Shown: positions 1 through 4,359 of the stretch, piece by piece
Layout: each line of letters opens with the position of its first letter
How positions within the stretch are numbered: the stretch's first letter is position 1
Source: Oscillospiraceae bacterium
Lineage (GTDB): Bacteria; Bacillota; Clostridia; Oscillospirales; Acutalibacteraceae
Assembly (NCBI GenBank): GCA_902797915.1
Contig: CADBUK010000003.1
Coordinates: 1 to 5,026, forward strand
Direction of reading: 5' to 3'
Length of the DNA stretch: 5,026 nucleotides
Translations under genes and position numbers: made by a program
Notes under the pieces: model-generated
What the model saw: only the letters and a program-made list of their open reading frames with translations
Told to the model about the DNA's origin: nothing
Databases searched by the model: none

Positions 1-477
1 AGAGCCTGCGATTTTATTACCTACGAGACCGTACATTGAAGCAATGTTGATAACTCTGCCGTATTTAGCAGGAATCATTGCCTGCTTGGCAACTGCGCGT
101 GCAACTCTGAAAGAGCCGAAAAGGTCAATATTGCACTCGTCGCCGAACTGCTCGTCGGTAATATCCTCTGCGGGAGCAACTGCGCCCGTGCCTGCGTTGT
201 TGATAAGAATGTCAATTCTGCCGAAATGCTCAAGCGCCTTTGCAACGGTTTCGTTAACCATTTCGGTATCAGTGATGTCGCAGCGGAGAGCAAGCGCGTC
301 AACGCCGTACTCTGCTTTAAGCATAGCAGCAACCTCGTCAAGCTTGTCCTGACGGCGTGCAACGGCAACGATGTTGCAGCCCTGATTAGCAAGCGCCTTT
401 GCCATCTGAACGCCGAGACCTGTTGAGCAGCCCGTGATAAGAGCAACCTGACCCTTTAAATCAAAATAGTTTTTCAT
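1..477 (-). CDS. Short-chain dehydrogenase/reductase (partial, C-terminus outside window)
   Basis: This frame runs open from an ATG at 477 to the window edge and gives the first 159 residues of a classical SDR, a family usually about 250 aa long. The Rossmann nucleotide-binding motif TGCSTGLG is at residues 15-22. NNAG is at 93-96, the structural Asn is at 116, and the likely catalytic Ser is S147 in INIAS. The YxxxK catalytic pair would lie beyond the window. Arg41-Arg42 at the end of the second beta strand suggest a preference for NADP(H); this is inference from the family. The sequence resembles gluconate 5-dehydrogenase/FabG-like cytosolic oxidoreductases, but the substrate cannot be read from this part. 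A GAGG ribosome site at 486-489 fixes the start, and a near-consensus promoter lies 60 bp upstream. It is separated from the upstream gene by a terminator, so it is transcribed alone or heads an operon running off the window. Confidence 0.93.
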   Translation of the reverse strand, partial: MKNYFDLKGQVALITGCSTGLGVQMAKALANQGCNIVAVARRQDKLDEVAAMLKAEYGVDALALRCDITDTEMVNETVAKALEHFGRIDILINNAGTGAVAPAEDITDEQFGDECNIDLFGSFRVARAVAKQAMIPAKYGRVINIASMYGLVGNKIAGS

Positions 478-536
478 AATAAATACCTCGTAACAGTTAT
501 TTGCATAATTGCTTTTTTACAACTTGCATTATTTGT

Positions 537-565
537 ATTATAACCGAAAAACGATACTCGGTCAA
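537..565 (-). promoter_or_regulatory. Sigma-A promoter of the SDR gene
   Basis: On the minus strand, TTGACC (560-565) is followed by a 17-bp spacer and a perfect TATAAT (537-542). This predicts a start near 530 and a leader of about 50 nt. It lies 9 bp from the terminator tract of the upstream gene. No operator-like palindrome was seen in it. Confidence 0.85.
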
Positions 566-573
566 TACGAAAC

Positions 574-605
574 GGAAGAAAAGCCACTGCGTCTTGCAGT
601 GGCTT
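574..605 (-). terminator. Rho-independent terminator after the phosphoribosyltransferase-like gene
   Basis: A perfect 10-bp stem (581-590 with 596-605) has a 5-nt loop. On the minus strand it is followed by TTTTCTTCC. It starts 8 bp after the stop codon of the 614-1261 gene. Confidence 0.9.
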
Positions 606-613
606 GTATGTTT

Positions 614-1261
614 TTATCGTCTTAATCTGGAATAACCGTAACCGTTTGCAAGCGCGTCAACGGGTATGCCCTGCTGGCAAAGCGGGCAGTTGTGCTTGTC
701 GTAAACCTTGTAACTCGGCAAATCCTTTTCGCTGAAGATGCGGTTAACCTCAATGCCGCCGATATTGTCCGCGGCGCTGAAGGCTGCCGAAATTCCCGCA
801 ACCCTGCCGCCGTAGTAGGCAACGCTGTCCATAGCTCTCTCAACAGTTCTGCCGCTTGTAATACAGGACATAAGAATAAGCACTCGTTTGTCCTTAATCA
901 TCCTGATAAGATTATCGCGGAAAATCATATTGCCCGAAACGTCGTATTCAGGGCCGAGAACAAAAATGTCTGTTGAAGGGTTCGGGTTAAACATATTCGG
1001 CTTGGAAAGCTCGTGCGCAAGGTAAGCGCCGAGCGTCTGGGTTTCGTAAAGGCAAAGCACGGTGTCAATTCTGATGCCGCGCATTTGGTAATACTCAGCC
1101 AGCAGCTTTGCGGTGCGCACGGAAACGTCGTGGTTATGCTTAATGTCAGACGTACCCACATAAAAATCAATATGTGCGTTTGCAGTTATAAAATGACCGC
1201 TTGTAGCGCGGATAAAAACACGTTCATCTCTTTCCGAGTTGATTATCAAAATGTTATCCAT
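614..1261 (-). CDS. Orotate phosphoribosyltransferase-like protein with atypical PRPP loop
   Basis: This 215-aa protein has the type I phosphoribosyltransferase layout and resembles orotate phosphoribosyltransferase, the UMP-biosynthesis enzyme joining orotate to PRPP. The hydrophobic strand plus PRPP-loop region is VLILMSCITSGRT at 127-139, followed by a helix and GGRVAGISA. The C-terminus carries CPLC (192-195) in a CPLCQQGIP context, as in several OPRT sequences. In canonical enzymes two acidic residues precede the loop (typically DDxxTTG); here they are Ser132-Cys133. Normal PRPP/Mg handling is therefore doubtful, and the protein may be a divergent or regulatory paralogue. The frame is open 20 codons further upstream, but those codons cover the promoter, and the ribosome site at 1268-1274 points to the Met at 1261. 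It is a single-gene unit with its own promoter and terminator. The family call is fairly safe; the activity is not. Confidence 0.82.
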   Translation of the reverse strand: MDNILIINSERDERVFIRATSGHFITANAHIDFYVGTSDIKHNHDVSVRTAKLLAEYYQMRGIRIDTVLCLYETQTLGAYLAHELSKPNMFNPNPSTDIFVLGPEYDVSGNMIFRDNLIRMIKDKRVLILMSCITSGRTVERAMDSVAYYGGRVAGISAAFSAADNIGGIEVNRIFSEKDLPSYKVYDKHNCPLCQQGIPVDALANGYGYSRLRR

Positions 1262-1267
1262 AAAATT

Positions 1268-1274
1268 CACCCTT
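1268..1274 (-). promoter_or_regulatory. Ribosome binding site that fixes the start of the phosphoribosyltransferase-like gene
   Basis: AAGGGTG on the minus strand lies 6 nt before the ATG at 1261. No comparable site precedes the upstream in-frame ATG at 1321, which sits within the promoter. Confidence 0.75.
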
Positions 1275-1292
1275 AAAAGTTTCTGTATATAA

Positions 1293-1321
1293 ATTTTACT
1301 ATAAGGGAAAAAAGTTTTCAA
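1293..1321 (-). promoter_or_regulatory. Sigma-A promoter of the phosphoribosyltransferase-like gene
   Basis: On the minus strand, TTGAAA (1316-1321) is separated by exactly 17 bp from TAAAAT (1293-1298). The predicted start is near 1286, giving a leader of about 25 nt before the ATG at 1261. This supports the shorter protein. Confidence 0.75.
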
Positions 1322-1382
1322 TAATTTAAAACATAGAAAAACAAAAAAGCGTTTTGTTTAATTTAACCAATAAACAGGAGTT

Positions 1383-1443
1383 TGCCGAGCAAGCTCGGCA
1401 GTGGTCAGTGGTCAGTGATGGGTCGCTGCGCTTCGTTCATCTC
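1383..1443. repeat. Short palindrome plus tandem GTGGTCA patch, possible interspersed-repeat remnant
   Basis: A 7-bp perfect inverted repeat (TGCCGAG at 1383-1389, CTCGGCA at 1394-1400) is followed directly by two copies of GTGGTCA (1401-1414) and a third partial copy, GTGATGG. A GC-rich stretch then runs to about 1443. It sits in otherwise AT-rich intergenic DNA between the terminator of one gene and the promoter of the next, and it encodes nothing visible. The tandem repeat and hairpin are seen directly. That it belongs to a dispersed family is inference. Confidence 0.45.
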
Positions 1444-1463
1444 TATTATCTTAAATTTACAAC

Positions 1464-1495
1464 ACAAAAAAGGCGGCTGAATATCAGCCGCCTTT
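1464..1495 (-). terminator. Rho-independent terminator of the DUF805 gene
   Basis: An 11-bp stem (1469-1479 with 1485-1495) has a 5-nt loop. On the minus strand its 3' arm runs into TTTTTTGTG. It begins about 15 bp after the stop codon at 1510. Confidence 0.92.
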
Positions 1496-1509
1496 AATAT
1501 TAGGTTTAA

Positions 1510-2226
1510 TTAGTTAACCTTAGCGCCGCAGTTAGGGCAGTTATTGCTGCCGAGCGGTAACGGAGAACCGCAGCTTGCGCAATATGCAGGTGCCGCTGTT
1601 TCAGCAACAGGCTCTGCAACAGGTGCGGGAGCAGGAACGGGTTCAGGTGCAGCTGCAGGCGCAACATAGGGCTGTGCAGCGGGAGCCTCTGCGGGAGCAA
1701 CGGGCTGTACAGGAGCGGGAGCTACATAGGGCTGTGCCGGCTGTACGGGCTGTGCAGGCTGAGGCGGAGCGTAATTGTAATCGGGCTGAGCGGGAGCAGC
1801 ATAAGGCTGAACGGGAGCGCCGGGAGCCTGATATGTGTTTCCTGCAACGCCTTTCGGGTTCGGGCCGAACTGATTGTCGCCGGGCTCACTGTCCTTGCAG
1901 AACTGAATTAACATAATAATCCAGCCAACAAACGGAATAAGTGAAAGAAGGATGTAGGTCCATTCTTTACCGGTGTCGTGCAGTCTGCGAACCGCAAGTG
2001 CAAGCTCAAGAACAAATACAGCAAGTGAAATAATGTAAGAAATAATGCTGTAAGCTGTGCTTTCTGCTCCGAAAATGGCGCTGAAAATACCGCTGATAAC
2101 GCCTACAACCAAAGAGTTGATGATTACAACTCTCCAATAGTCTGAACGTCTGGTTCTTCCGTTGAAGTTAAACAAATTCTGGAAGAACAGCTGATAAGCT
2201 TCAGCTAAAGTGTGTTTAGGTGCCAT
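1510..2226 (-). CDS. DUF805 membrane protein with Pro/Ala/Gln-rich tail and C-terminal zinc ribbon
   Basis: This 238-aa protein has three parts. Residues 14-125 match DUF805 (YhaH-like): FNGRTRRSDYW (21-31) near the N-terminus, then hydrophobic segments at about 32-52, 58-79 and 89-109. The signature RRLHDTG is at 80-86, and a GDNQFGPNP motif at 116-124 closes the domain. Residues 131-215 are a low-complexity tail rich in Pro, Ala, Gln, Val and Tyr, with AQPYVAPA at 164-171 and 184-191. Residues 216-233 form a CxxC-10-CxxC zinc ribbon (Cys216, 219, 230, 233). DUF805 proteins have no firmly known function. The tail and ribbon are probably cytoplasmic and may bind a partner; this is inference. 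The start is supported by GGAGGT on the minus strand 7 bp upstream. It has its own promoter and terminator, so it is monocistronic. Confidence 0.9.
   Translation of the reverse strand: MAPKHTLAEAYQLFFQNLFNFNGRTRRSDYWRVVIINSLVVGVISGIFSAIFGAESTAYSIISYIISLAVFVLELALAVRRLHDTGKEWTYILLSLIPFVGWIIMLIQFCKDSEPGDNQFGPNPKGVAGNTYQAPGAPVQPYAAPAQPDYNYAPPQPAQPVQPAQPYVAPAPVQPVAPAEAPAAQPYVAPAAAPEPVPAPAPVAEPVAETAAPAYCASCGSPLPLGSNNCPNCGAKVN
1585..1836 (-). repeat. Low-complexity coding region for the P/A/Q-rich linker
   Basis: This part of the DUF805 gene encodes residues 131-214 in short imperfect repeats of a VQPYAAPA/AQPYVAPA type. At DNA level, variants of GGGCTGTGCAG and GGAGC recur on the plus strand. Such stretches can change length by slippage. 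The open antisense frame over it is a composition effect. Confidence 0.7.
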
Positions 2227-2262
2227 AATAATACCTCCAATATTTTGTTTTATAGCAATTAT

Positions 2263-2291
2263 AATATACCATATATATATTTAGTTTTCAA
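2263..2291 (-). promoter_or_regulatory. Sigma-A promoter of the DUF805 gene
   Basis: On the minus strand, TTGAAA (2286-2291) is separated by 17 bp from TATATT (2263-2268). A TATAAT lies a few bases further downstream, but with a 22-bp spacing. The predicted start is near 2256. This separate promoter means the upstream small-RNA unit is not needed as a leader for this gene. Confidence 0.7.
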
Positions 2292-2296
2292 CAAAA

Positions 2297-2374
2297 ATTG
2301 CAAATAGATTTGCAAATGAAGTATTTTGCGCCGCAAAATGCGATATAAGAGCCTTCCTTGCGGCAGAAGCTTAT
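2297..2374. repeat. Short-palindrome array with ATGAAGT spacer (copy 1)
   Basis: Three small inverted repeats follow one another. The first is TTGCAAAT/ATTTGCAA (2298-2305 and 2308-2315). The second, after the spacer ATGAAGT (2316-2322), is ATTTTGC/GCAAAAT with a 3-nt loop (2323-2339). The third is a weaker one with ATAAG/CTTAT ends (2345-2349 and 2370-2374) and an inner GCC/GGC pair. ATGAA follows the third. The order palindrome, ATGAAGT-like spacer, palindrome is the same as at 4956-5026, and the two places share the 11-mer AATGAAGTATT. It encodes no protein and is probably an interspersed repeat or hairpin element. Confidence 0.55.
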
Positions 2375-2377
2375 GAA

Positions 2378-2480
2378 AATGAAGAAAGGCAGTGTATAAC
2401 ACACTGCCTTTCCCCTCTCTGTCTATAACAAACTATAGGAGGACAAGATACTTAAAGCGGTTGCGGCTCCGCTTTAAGGT
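2378..2480 (-). ncRNA. Candidate small RNA of about 100 nt, not recognised as a known family
   Basis: A perfect promoter ends just upstream (2487-2515), and a Rho-independent terminator closes the unit. Between them no reading frame with a ribosome site is found. The predicted start is near 2480. The 5' part forms a 10-bp stem (2469-2478 with 2451-2460) with an 8-nt loop. The middle forms a small stem (2434-2438 with 2423-2427) extended by CCUC/GAGG across a 5-nt bulge. The 3' part is the 11-bp terminator stem. The single-stranded or weakly paired segment UCCUCC (complement of 2438-2443) mirrors a Shine-Dalgarno sequence, which suggests pairing with mRNA ribosome sites; this is inference. It lacks the recognisable core of SRP RNA, 6S RNA or tRNA. 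A regulated leader is less likely, because the next gene has its own promoter. Confidence 0.62.
2380..2411 (-). terminator. Terminator of the candidate small RNA
   Basis: An 11-bp perfect stem (2385-2395 with 2401-2411) has a 5-nt loop. On the minus strand the tract after the stem is TTTCTTCATTTT. No protein-coding gene on this strand ends here, so the terminator itself argues for a non-coding transcript. Confidence 0.75.
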
Positions 2481-2486
2481 AAAATC

Positions 2487-2515
2487 ATTATAATCAAAGC
2501 CCCGCGATTTGTCAA
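2487..2515 (-). promoter_or_regulatory. Perfect-consensus sigma-A promoter of the candidate small RNA
   Basis: TTGACA (2510-2515) and TATAAT (2487-2492) on the minus strand are both perfect and are 17 bp apart. This is the strongest promoter in the window. The nearest minus-strand reading frame starts 260 bp further on and has its own promoter. Confidence 0.88.
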
Positions 2516-2518
2516 CCT

Positions 2519-2547
2519 GTAATAAAACATATCTCTGTTTTTGTCAA
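2519..2547 (-). promoter_or_regulatory. Possible second, upstream promoter of the small RNA
   Basis: TTGACA (2542-2547), 17 bp, then TATTAC (2519-2524) on the minus strand. Its -10 is weaker. It would start near 2512, inside the -35 region of the perfect promoter, giving a tandem arrangement. It could be chance in AT-rich DNA. Confidence 0.35.
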
Positions 2548-2647
2548 AAAAGCGGAGCAAAATTTGTGAAACATTTTTGTTTTTCTTTAAAGCCCGTACA
2601 AAAAACAGTATTATGTTCAGCCTTTACAAAAAGATGGAAAAATATGC

Positions 2648-2676
2648 TTGACATAGAACAATTGTTCTATTAATAT
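2648..2676 (+). promoter_or_regulatory. Promoter of the two-gene small operon with embedded operator
   Basis: TTGACA (2648-2653) is separated by 17 bp from TAATAT (2671-2676). The spacer is filled by a perfect 18-bp palindrome (2653-2670). The predicted start is near 2683, about 58 nt before the first gene. The leader begins with a possible 6-bp hairpin (2684-2689 with 2698-2703). Confidence 0.8.
2653..2670. promoter_or_regulatory. 18-bp perfect palindrome, probable repressor operator
   Basis: ATAGAACAATTGTTCTAT is identical to its reverse complement. It spans from the last base of the -35 to the base before the -10. A dimeric helix-turn-helix repressor, for example of the MarR or TetR type, bound here would block RNA polymerase. 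No such repressor gene is in the window, and the family assignment is inference from palindrome length and position. Confidence 0.7.
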
Positions 2677-2740
2677 AAAAAGTGCATACACCGCCCCGTA
2701 TGCCTTAATAACTTATAACGAATGTAAAGGATGTGGAAAT

Positions 2741-2962
2741 GTGAAGGTAACGGAACTTGCTAACGAATACGAACACCAGTACGAAGTATTAAACTCTAAA
2801 ATTGAAGGGCTCAGGCCGCTTCTTTATGTTTATAAGGGGGAGGATTTGTACCTCCTGCGAAGAAAAATAAAAACCTATTACGATATGGCGTGCCAGTGCA
2901 AAATAATTTCACGCACGCTTAGCAGGTATTATGAGGGCAGCGACGATGGCAGGCTTCATTGA
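2741..2962 (+). CDS. Small conserved-looking hypothetical protein (73 aa), first gene of operon
   Basis: I do not recognise a named family. The protein starts at a GTG, with AAAGGATG ending 9 nt upstream; the nearby ATG codons are in other frames. It is 73 aa long, charged and probably mostly helical. It has an amphipathic N-terminal helix (about residues 3-25), a segment with several Tyr and Leu (28-38), and a basic helical part, RRKIKTYYDMACQCK (40-54), with two Cys. There is no signal peptide or membrane segment, so it is probably cytoplasmic. Its last 17 bp overlap the next gene, a sigma region 4-like protein, which points to translational coupling and a joint role. It may be a partner or anti-sigma-like modulator of that protein, but this is inference only. 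Expression is probably controlled through the palindromic operator in the promoter. Confidence 0.75.
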   Translation: MKVTELANEYEHQYEVLNSKIEGLRPLLYVYKGEDLYLLRRKIKTYYDMACQCKIISRTLSRYYEGSDDGRLH

Positions 2963-3269
2963 GGATATTTTTGCCGCGCCGACGTCCGATGACTGCGACG
3001 TAAACTATAAGTCAATCAGCAGGCAGGCAATAAAGGAGGTTTTACCGATAATCATTAACAGGGATTTAACCGAACGCCAGAGGGAGTGTATTGAAAAAAG
3101 GTATTACGAATGTAAAACGCAAAGCGAGATAGCCGAGGAGCTTATGCTTTCACAGCCGACGGTTTCCCGCCATATAAAAACCGCGCAGGAAATTATAAAA
3201 AATCGGCTCTGCTATTGCGACGCGGCGCTTGAGTATGCGGAAAAAATTATTTTAAACGCGCTCAATTAG
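2946..3269 (+). CDS. Small sigma-70 region 4-like DNA-binding protein
   Basis: This 107-aa protein has a sigma-70 region 4/LuxR-like helix-turn-helix at about residues 41-88. LTERQRECIEKRYYECKTQ leads into SEIAEELMLSQPTVSRHIKTA (60-80), whose recognition helix is QPTVSRHIKTA. There is no region 2 (-10 recognition and core binding), so it is not a complete sigma factor. It could be a split sigma subunit, a transcription regulator, or a remnant of a mobile-element regulator of the kind found with phages and conjugative elements. The chosen start at 2946 has GAGGG 8 nt upstream. An in-frame ATG at 2931 would add five residues but has only a weak CAGG close by. It overlaps the upstream gene by 17 bp and shares its promoter. 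Target promoters are unknown. Confidence 0.8.
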   Translation: MAGFIEDIFAAPTSDDCDVNYKSISRQAIKEVLPIIINRDLTERQRECIEKRYYECKTQSEIAEELMLSQPTVSRHIKTAQEIIKNRLCYCDAALEYAEKIILNALN

Positions 3270-3275
3270 CGCACT

Positions 3276-3308
3276 TGCGCAGGGGTATAAAACCCCTGCG
3301 CATTATTC
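3276..3308 (+). terminator. Hairpin terminator after the small operon
   Basis: A 10-bp perfect GC-rich stem (3276-3285 with 3293-3302) has a 7-nt loop and starts 6 bp after the stop codon. The tract after it is only TTATTC, so termination may be incomplete. Confidence 0.65.
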
Positions 3309-3314
3309 AAATCA

Positions 3315-3360
3315 GCCCTGAAGGGCAGGGTAATTCTGAGGGCATAACACCGCCCTGCCC
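3315..3360. other. Alternative hairpins between convergent genes
   Basis: GGGCAGGG (3323-3330) can pair with CCCTGCCC (3353-3360) across a 22-nt loop. Alternatively, GCCC (3315-3318) can pair with GGGC (3323-3326) around TGAA. The two folds exclude each other. No T-tract follows. It may be part of the operon 3' end, but no function is evident. Confidence 0.4.
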
Positions 3361-3387
3361 GCAGCAAAAAATATGCTTAAAAGCTGT

Positions 3388-3430
3388 AAAGCGCACCTTT
3401 TCATTTTATGAAAAAGTGCGCTTTTTTGTT
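3388..3430. terminator. Long hairpin terminator between convergent transcripts
   Basis: The arms 3388-3404 and 3408-3424 form 16 pairs with one mismatch and a 3-nt loop. On the plus strand the stem runs into TTTTTTGTT, a strong terminator for leftover transcription from the small operon. On the minus strand it lies just after the stop of the DUF1624 gene with a weaker TTTACAGCTTTT tract, so it may serve both strands. Confidence 0.85.
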
Positions 3431-3434
3431 ATTA

Positions 3435-4199
3435 CTAAAAAATCAATTGTATGAATGAAATCATATACATTATTGCGTACAGTATCGGCTGGTGCAGCAG
3501 GTAAACCCAAAGGCTGTTTCTGCCGATTGCCTGCAGCGCTTTGCTGCGGCTTTTATAAAGCGTTTGGGGAAATGCGCCCGTCTTTGCGTAACCGCCGAGG
3601 AACGCGCCGAACATAAACATAAACAGCCAGGGCAGCAGCGGAAAATAATCCGCCGAGAAGAAGCCCTCTTTGTAAAACCCGAGCGGCATAAGCAGGTTGG
3701 TTGAATAAAGCGCCTGCGGCAGTTTTATAAGCCCGAAAAGCAGACTGCCGCTGCCTACGCTGTAAAAAAGTAAAAACAGCAGAATTGAAATTGCCGCTCC
3801 CGCAAGCAAATTCAGCTTTTCAAGCGGCTTCATCAGCACTCCCGAAATTATCATACAGCAGCCGAGGCAGGAGAGAATTCCGAAATAAATTTCCGCTCCC
3901 GTAATGCCGATAAGCGGCATAATTACCGCGGTTACAAGCGTTACCGCAAGCCCGCAGGCAAGCACGATGACCCCGCGCTTAACCGTGTTTCTTGAAAGGC
4001 GCGAGCATATACCCGAGGTAATTATGAATATTCCCCAGAACAACGGCTGAAAAAGGCACAGAAAATCAAACGCCGCATAGCCCCAGCCGTAGCCGAGCAC
4101 GAAGCCGACGTCGTAAAGCGCGTGGTGCACAACCATTGCAAGCAGGGCAAAGCCGCGAAGCTCGTCAAGAAAGTAAATTCTTTTAAATCCTTCTTTCAT
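3435..4199 (-). CDS. DUF1624 / heparan-alpha-glucosaminide N-acetyltransferase-like membrane protein
   Basis: This 254-aa polytopic membrane protein matches the family of membrane acyltransferases related to the catalytic domain of HGSNAT. Motifs in order are: RIYFLDELRG (7-16); AMVVHHALYD with adjacent His25-His26 (21-30), the probable acetyl-transfer site; ITSGICSRLSRNTVKRG (60-76); EIYFGILSCLG (103-113); FPLLPWLFMFMFGAFLGG (186-203); and GRNSLWVYLLHQPIL (226-240). About seven hydrophobic segments are visible, at roughly 15-33, 46-62, 76-96, 103-122, 132-148, 186-204 and 228-250. By family knowledge it may move acetyl or other acyl groups across the membrane onto a sugar or cell-surface substrate, but the substrate is unknown. 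The start has GAGG at 4207-4210, 7 nt upstream. It is divergent from the HPF gene, and no clear consensus promoter was found. Confidence 0.88.
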   Translation of the reverse strand: MKEGFKRIYFLDELRGFALLAMVVHHALYDVGFVLGYGWGYAAFDFLCLFQPLFWGIFIITSGICSRLSRNTVKRGVIVLACGLAVTLVTAVIMPLIGITGAEIYFGILSCLGCCMIISGVLMKPLEKLNLLAGAAISILLFLLFYSVGSGSLLFGLIKLPQALYSTNLLMPLGFYKEGFFSADYFPLLPWLFMFMFGAFLGGYAKTGAFPQTLYKSRSKALQAIGRNSLWVYLLHQPILYAIMYMISFIQLIF

Positions 4200-4307
4200 A
4201 CAACAACCTCAAATCCGAATTTAAAATATATTATCATATTTTTTGCAGAATTTCCACTAAATAATAATATGGTCAAATAGGTACTTTTATTTTTTTCAAA
4301 AAAAGTG

Positions 4308-4313
4308 TATAAT
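4308..4313 (+). promoter_or_regulatory. Probable -10 element of the HPF gene
   Basis: A perfect TATAAT lies 47 bp before the start codon. The sequence 17 bp upstream (TTTTAT, 4285-4290) is a poor -35, so the promoter may need an activator. I could not find a convincing sigma-H or sigma-B element. The predicted start, near 4320, begins a small hairpin AGGAT/ATCCT (4320-4324 with 4330-4334). Confidence 0.5.
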
Positions 4314-4359
4314 AATTTCAGGATGATTTATCCTACTTATTACCAAGGGGGTATATATT

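Noticed and set aside
75..446. A second minus-strand open frame of 123 codons overlapping the SDR gene
   Set aside because: It lies in another frame of a clear SDR with all N-terminal motifs, and its own translation matches nothing recognisable.
1262..1321. A 20-residue N-terminal extension of the phosphoribosyltransferase-like gene
   Set aside because: Those codons cover a TTGAAA-17-TAAAAT promoter, and the only good ribosome site (1268-1274) serves the Met at 1261.
1575..1916. Open plus-strand frame of 113 codons rich in Gln, Arg and Glu
   Set aside because: It is antisense to the repetitive P/A/Q-rich part of the DUF805 gene, has no ribosome site, and its composition follows from the repeats on the other strand.
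2436..2443. Strong Shine-Dalgarno-like ATAGGAGG on the plus strand
   Set aside because: No start codon or reading frame follows at a proper distance. It is the complement of the UCCUCC segment of the candidate small RNA.
2380..2515. The structured minus-strand RNA as a riboswitch leader of the DUF805 gene
   Set aside because: The gene has its own promoter at 2263-2291 and about 150 bp of hairpin repeats lie between. A leader role is possible by read-through but not favoured.
4211..4276. TTGACC on the minus strand as -35 of the DUF1624 gene
   Set aside because: At 16-18 bp from it there is no plausible -10. The AT-rich candidates nearer the gene have no matching -35.
4200..4359. A raiA-type structured RNA upstream of the HPF gene
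   Set aside because: The intergenic region is only 160 bp and AT-rich, with one tiny hairpin, which is too short and unstructured for that large RNA motif.
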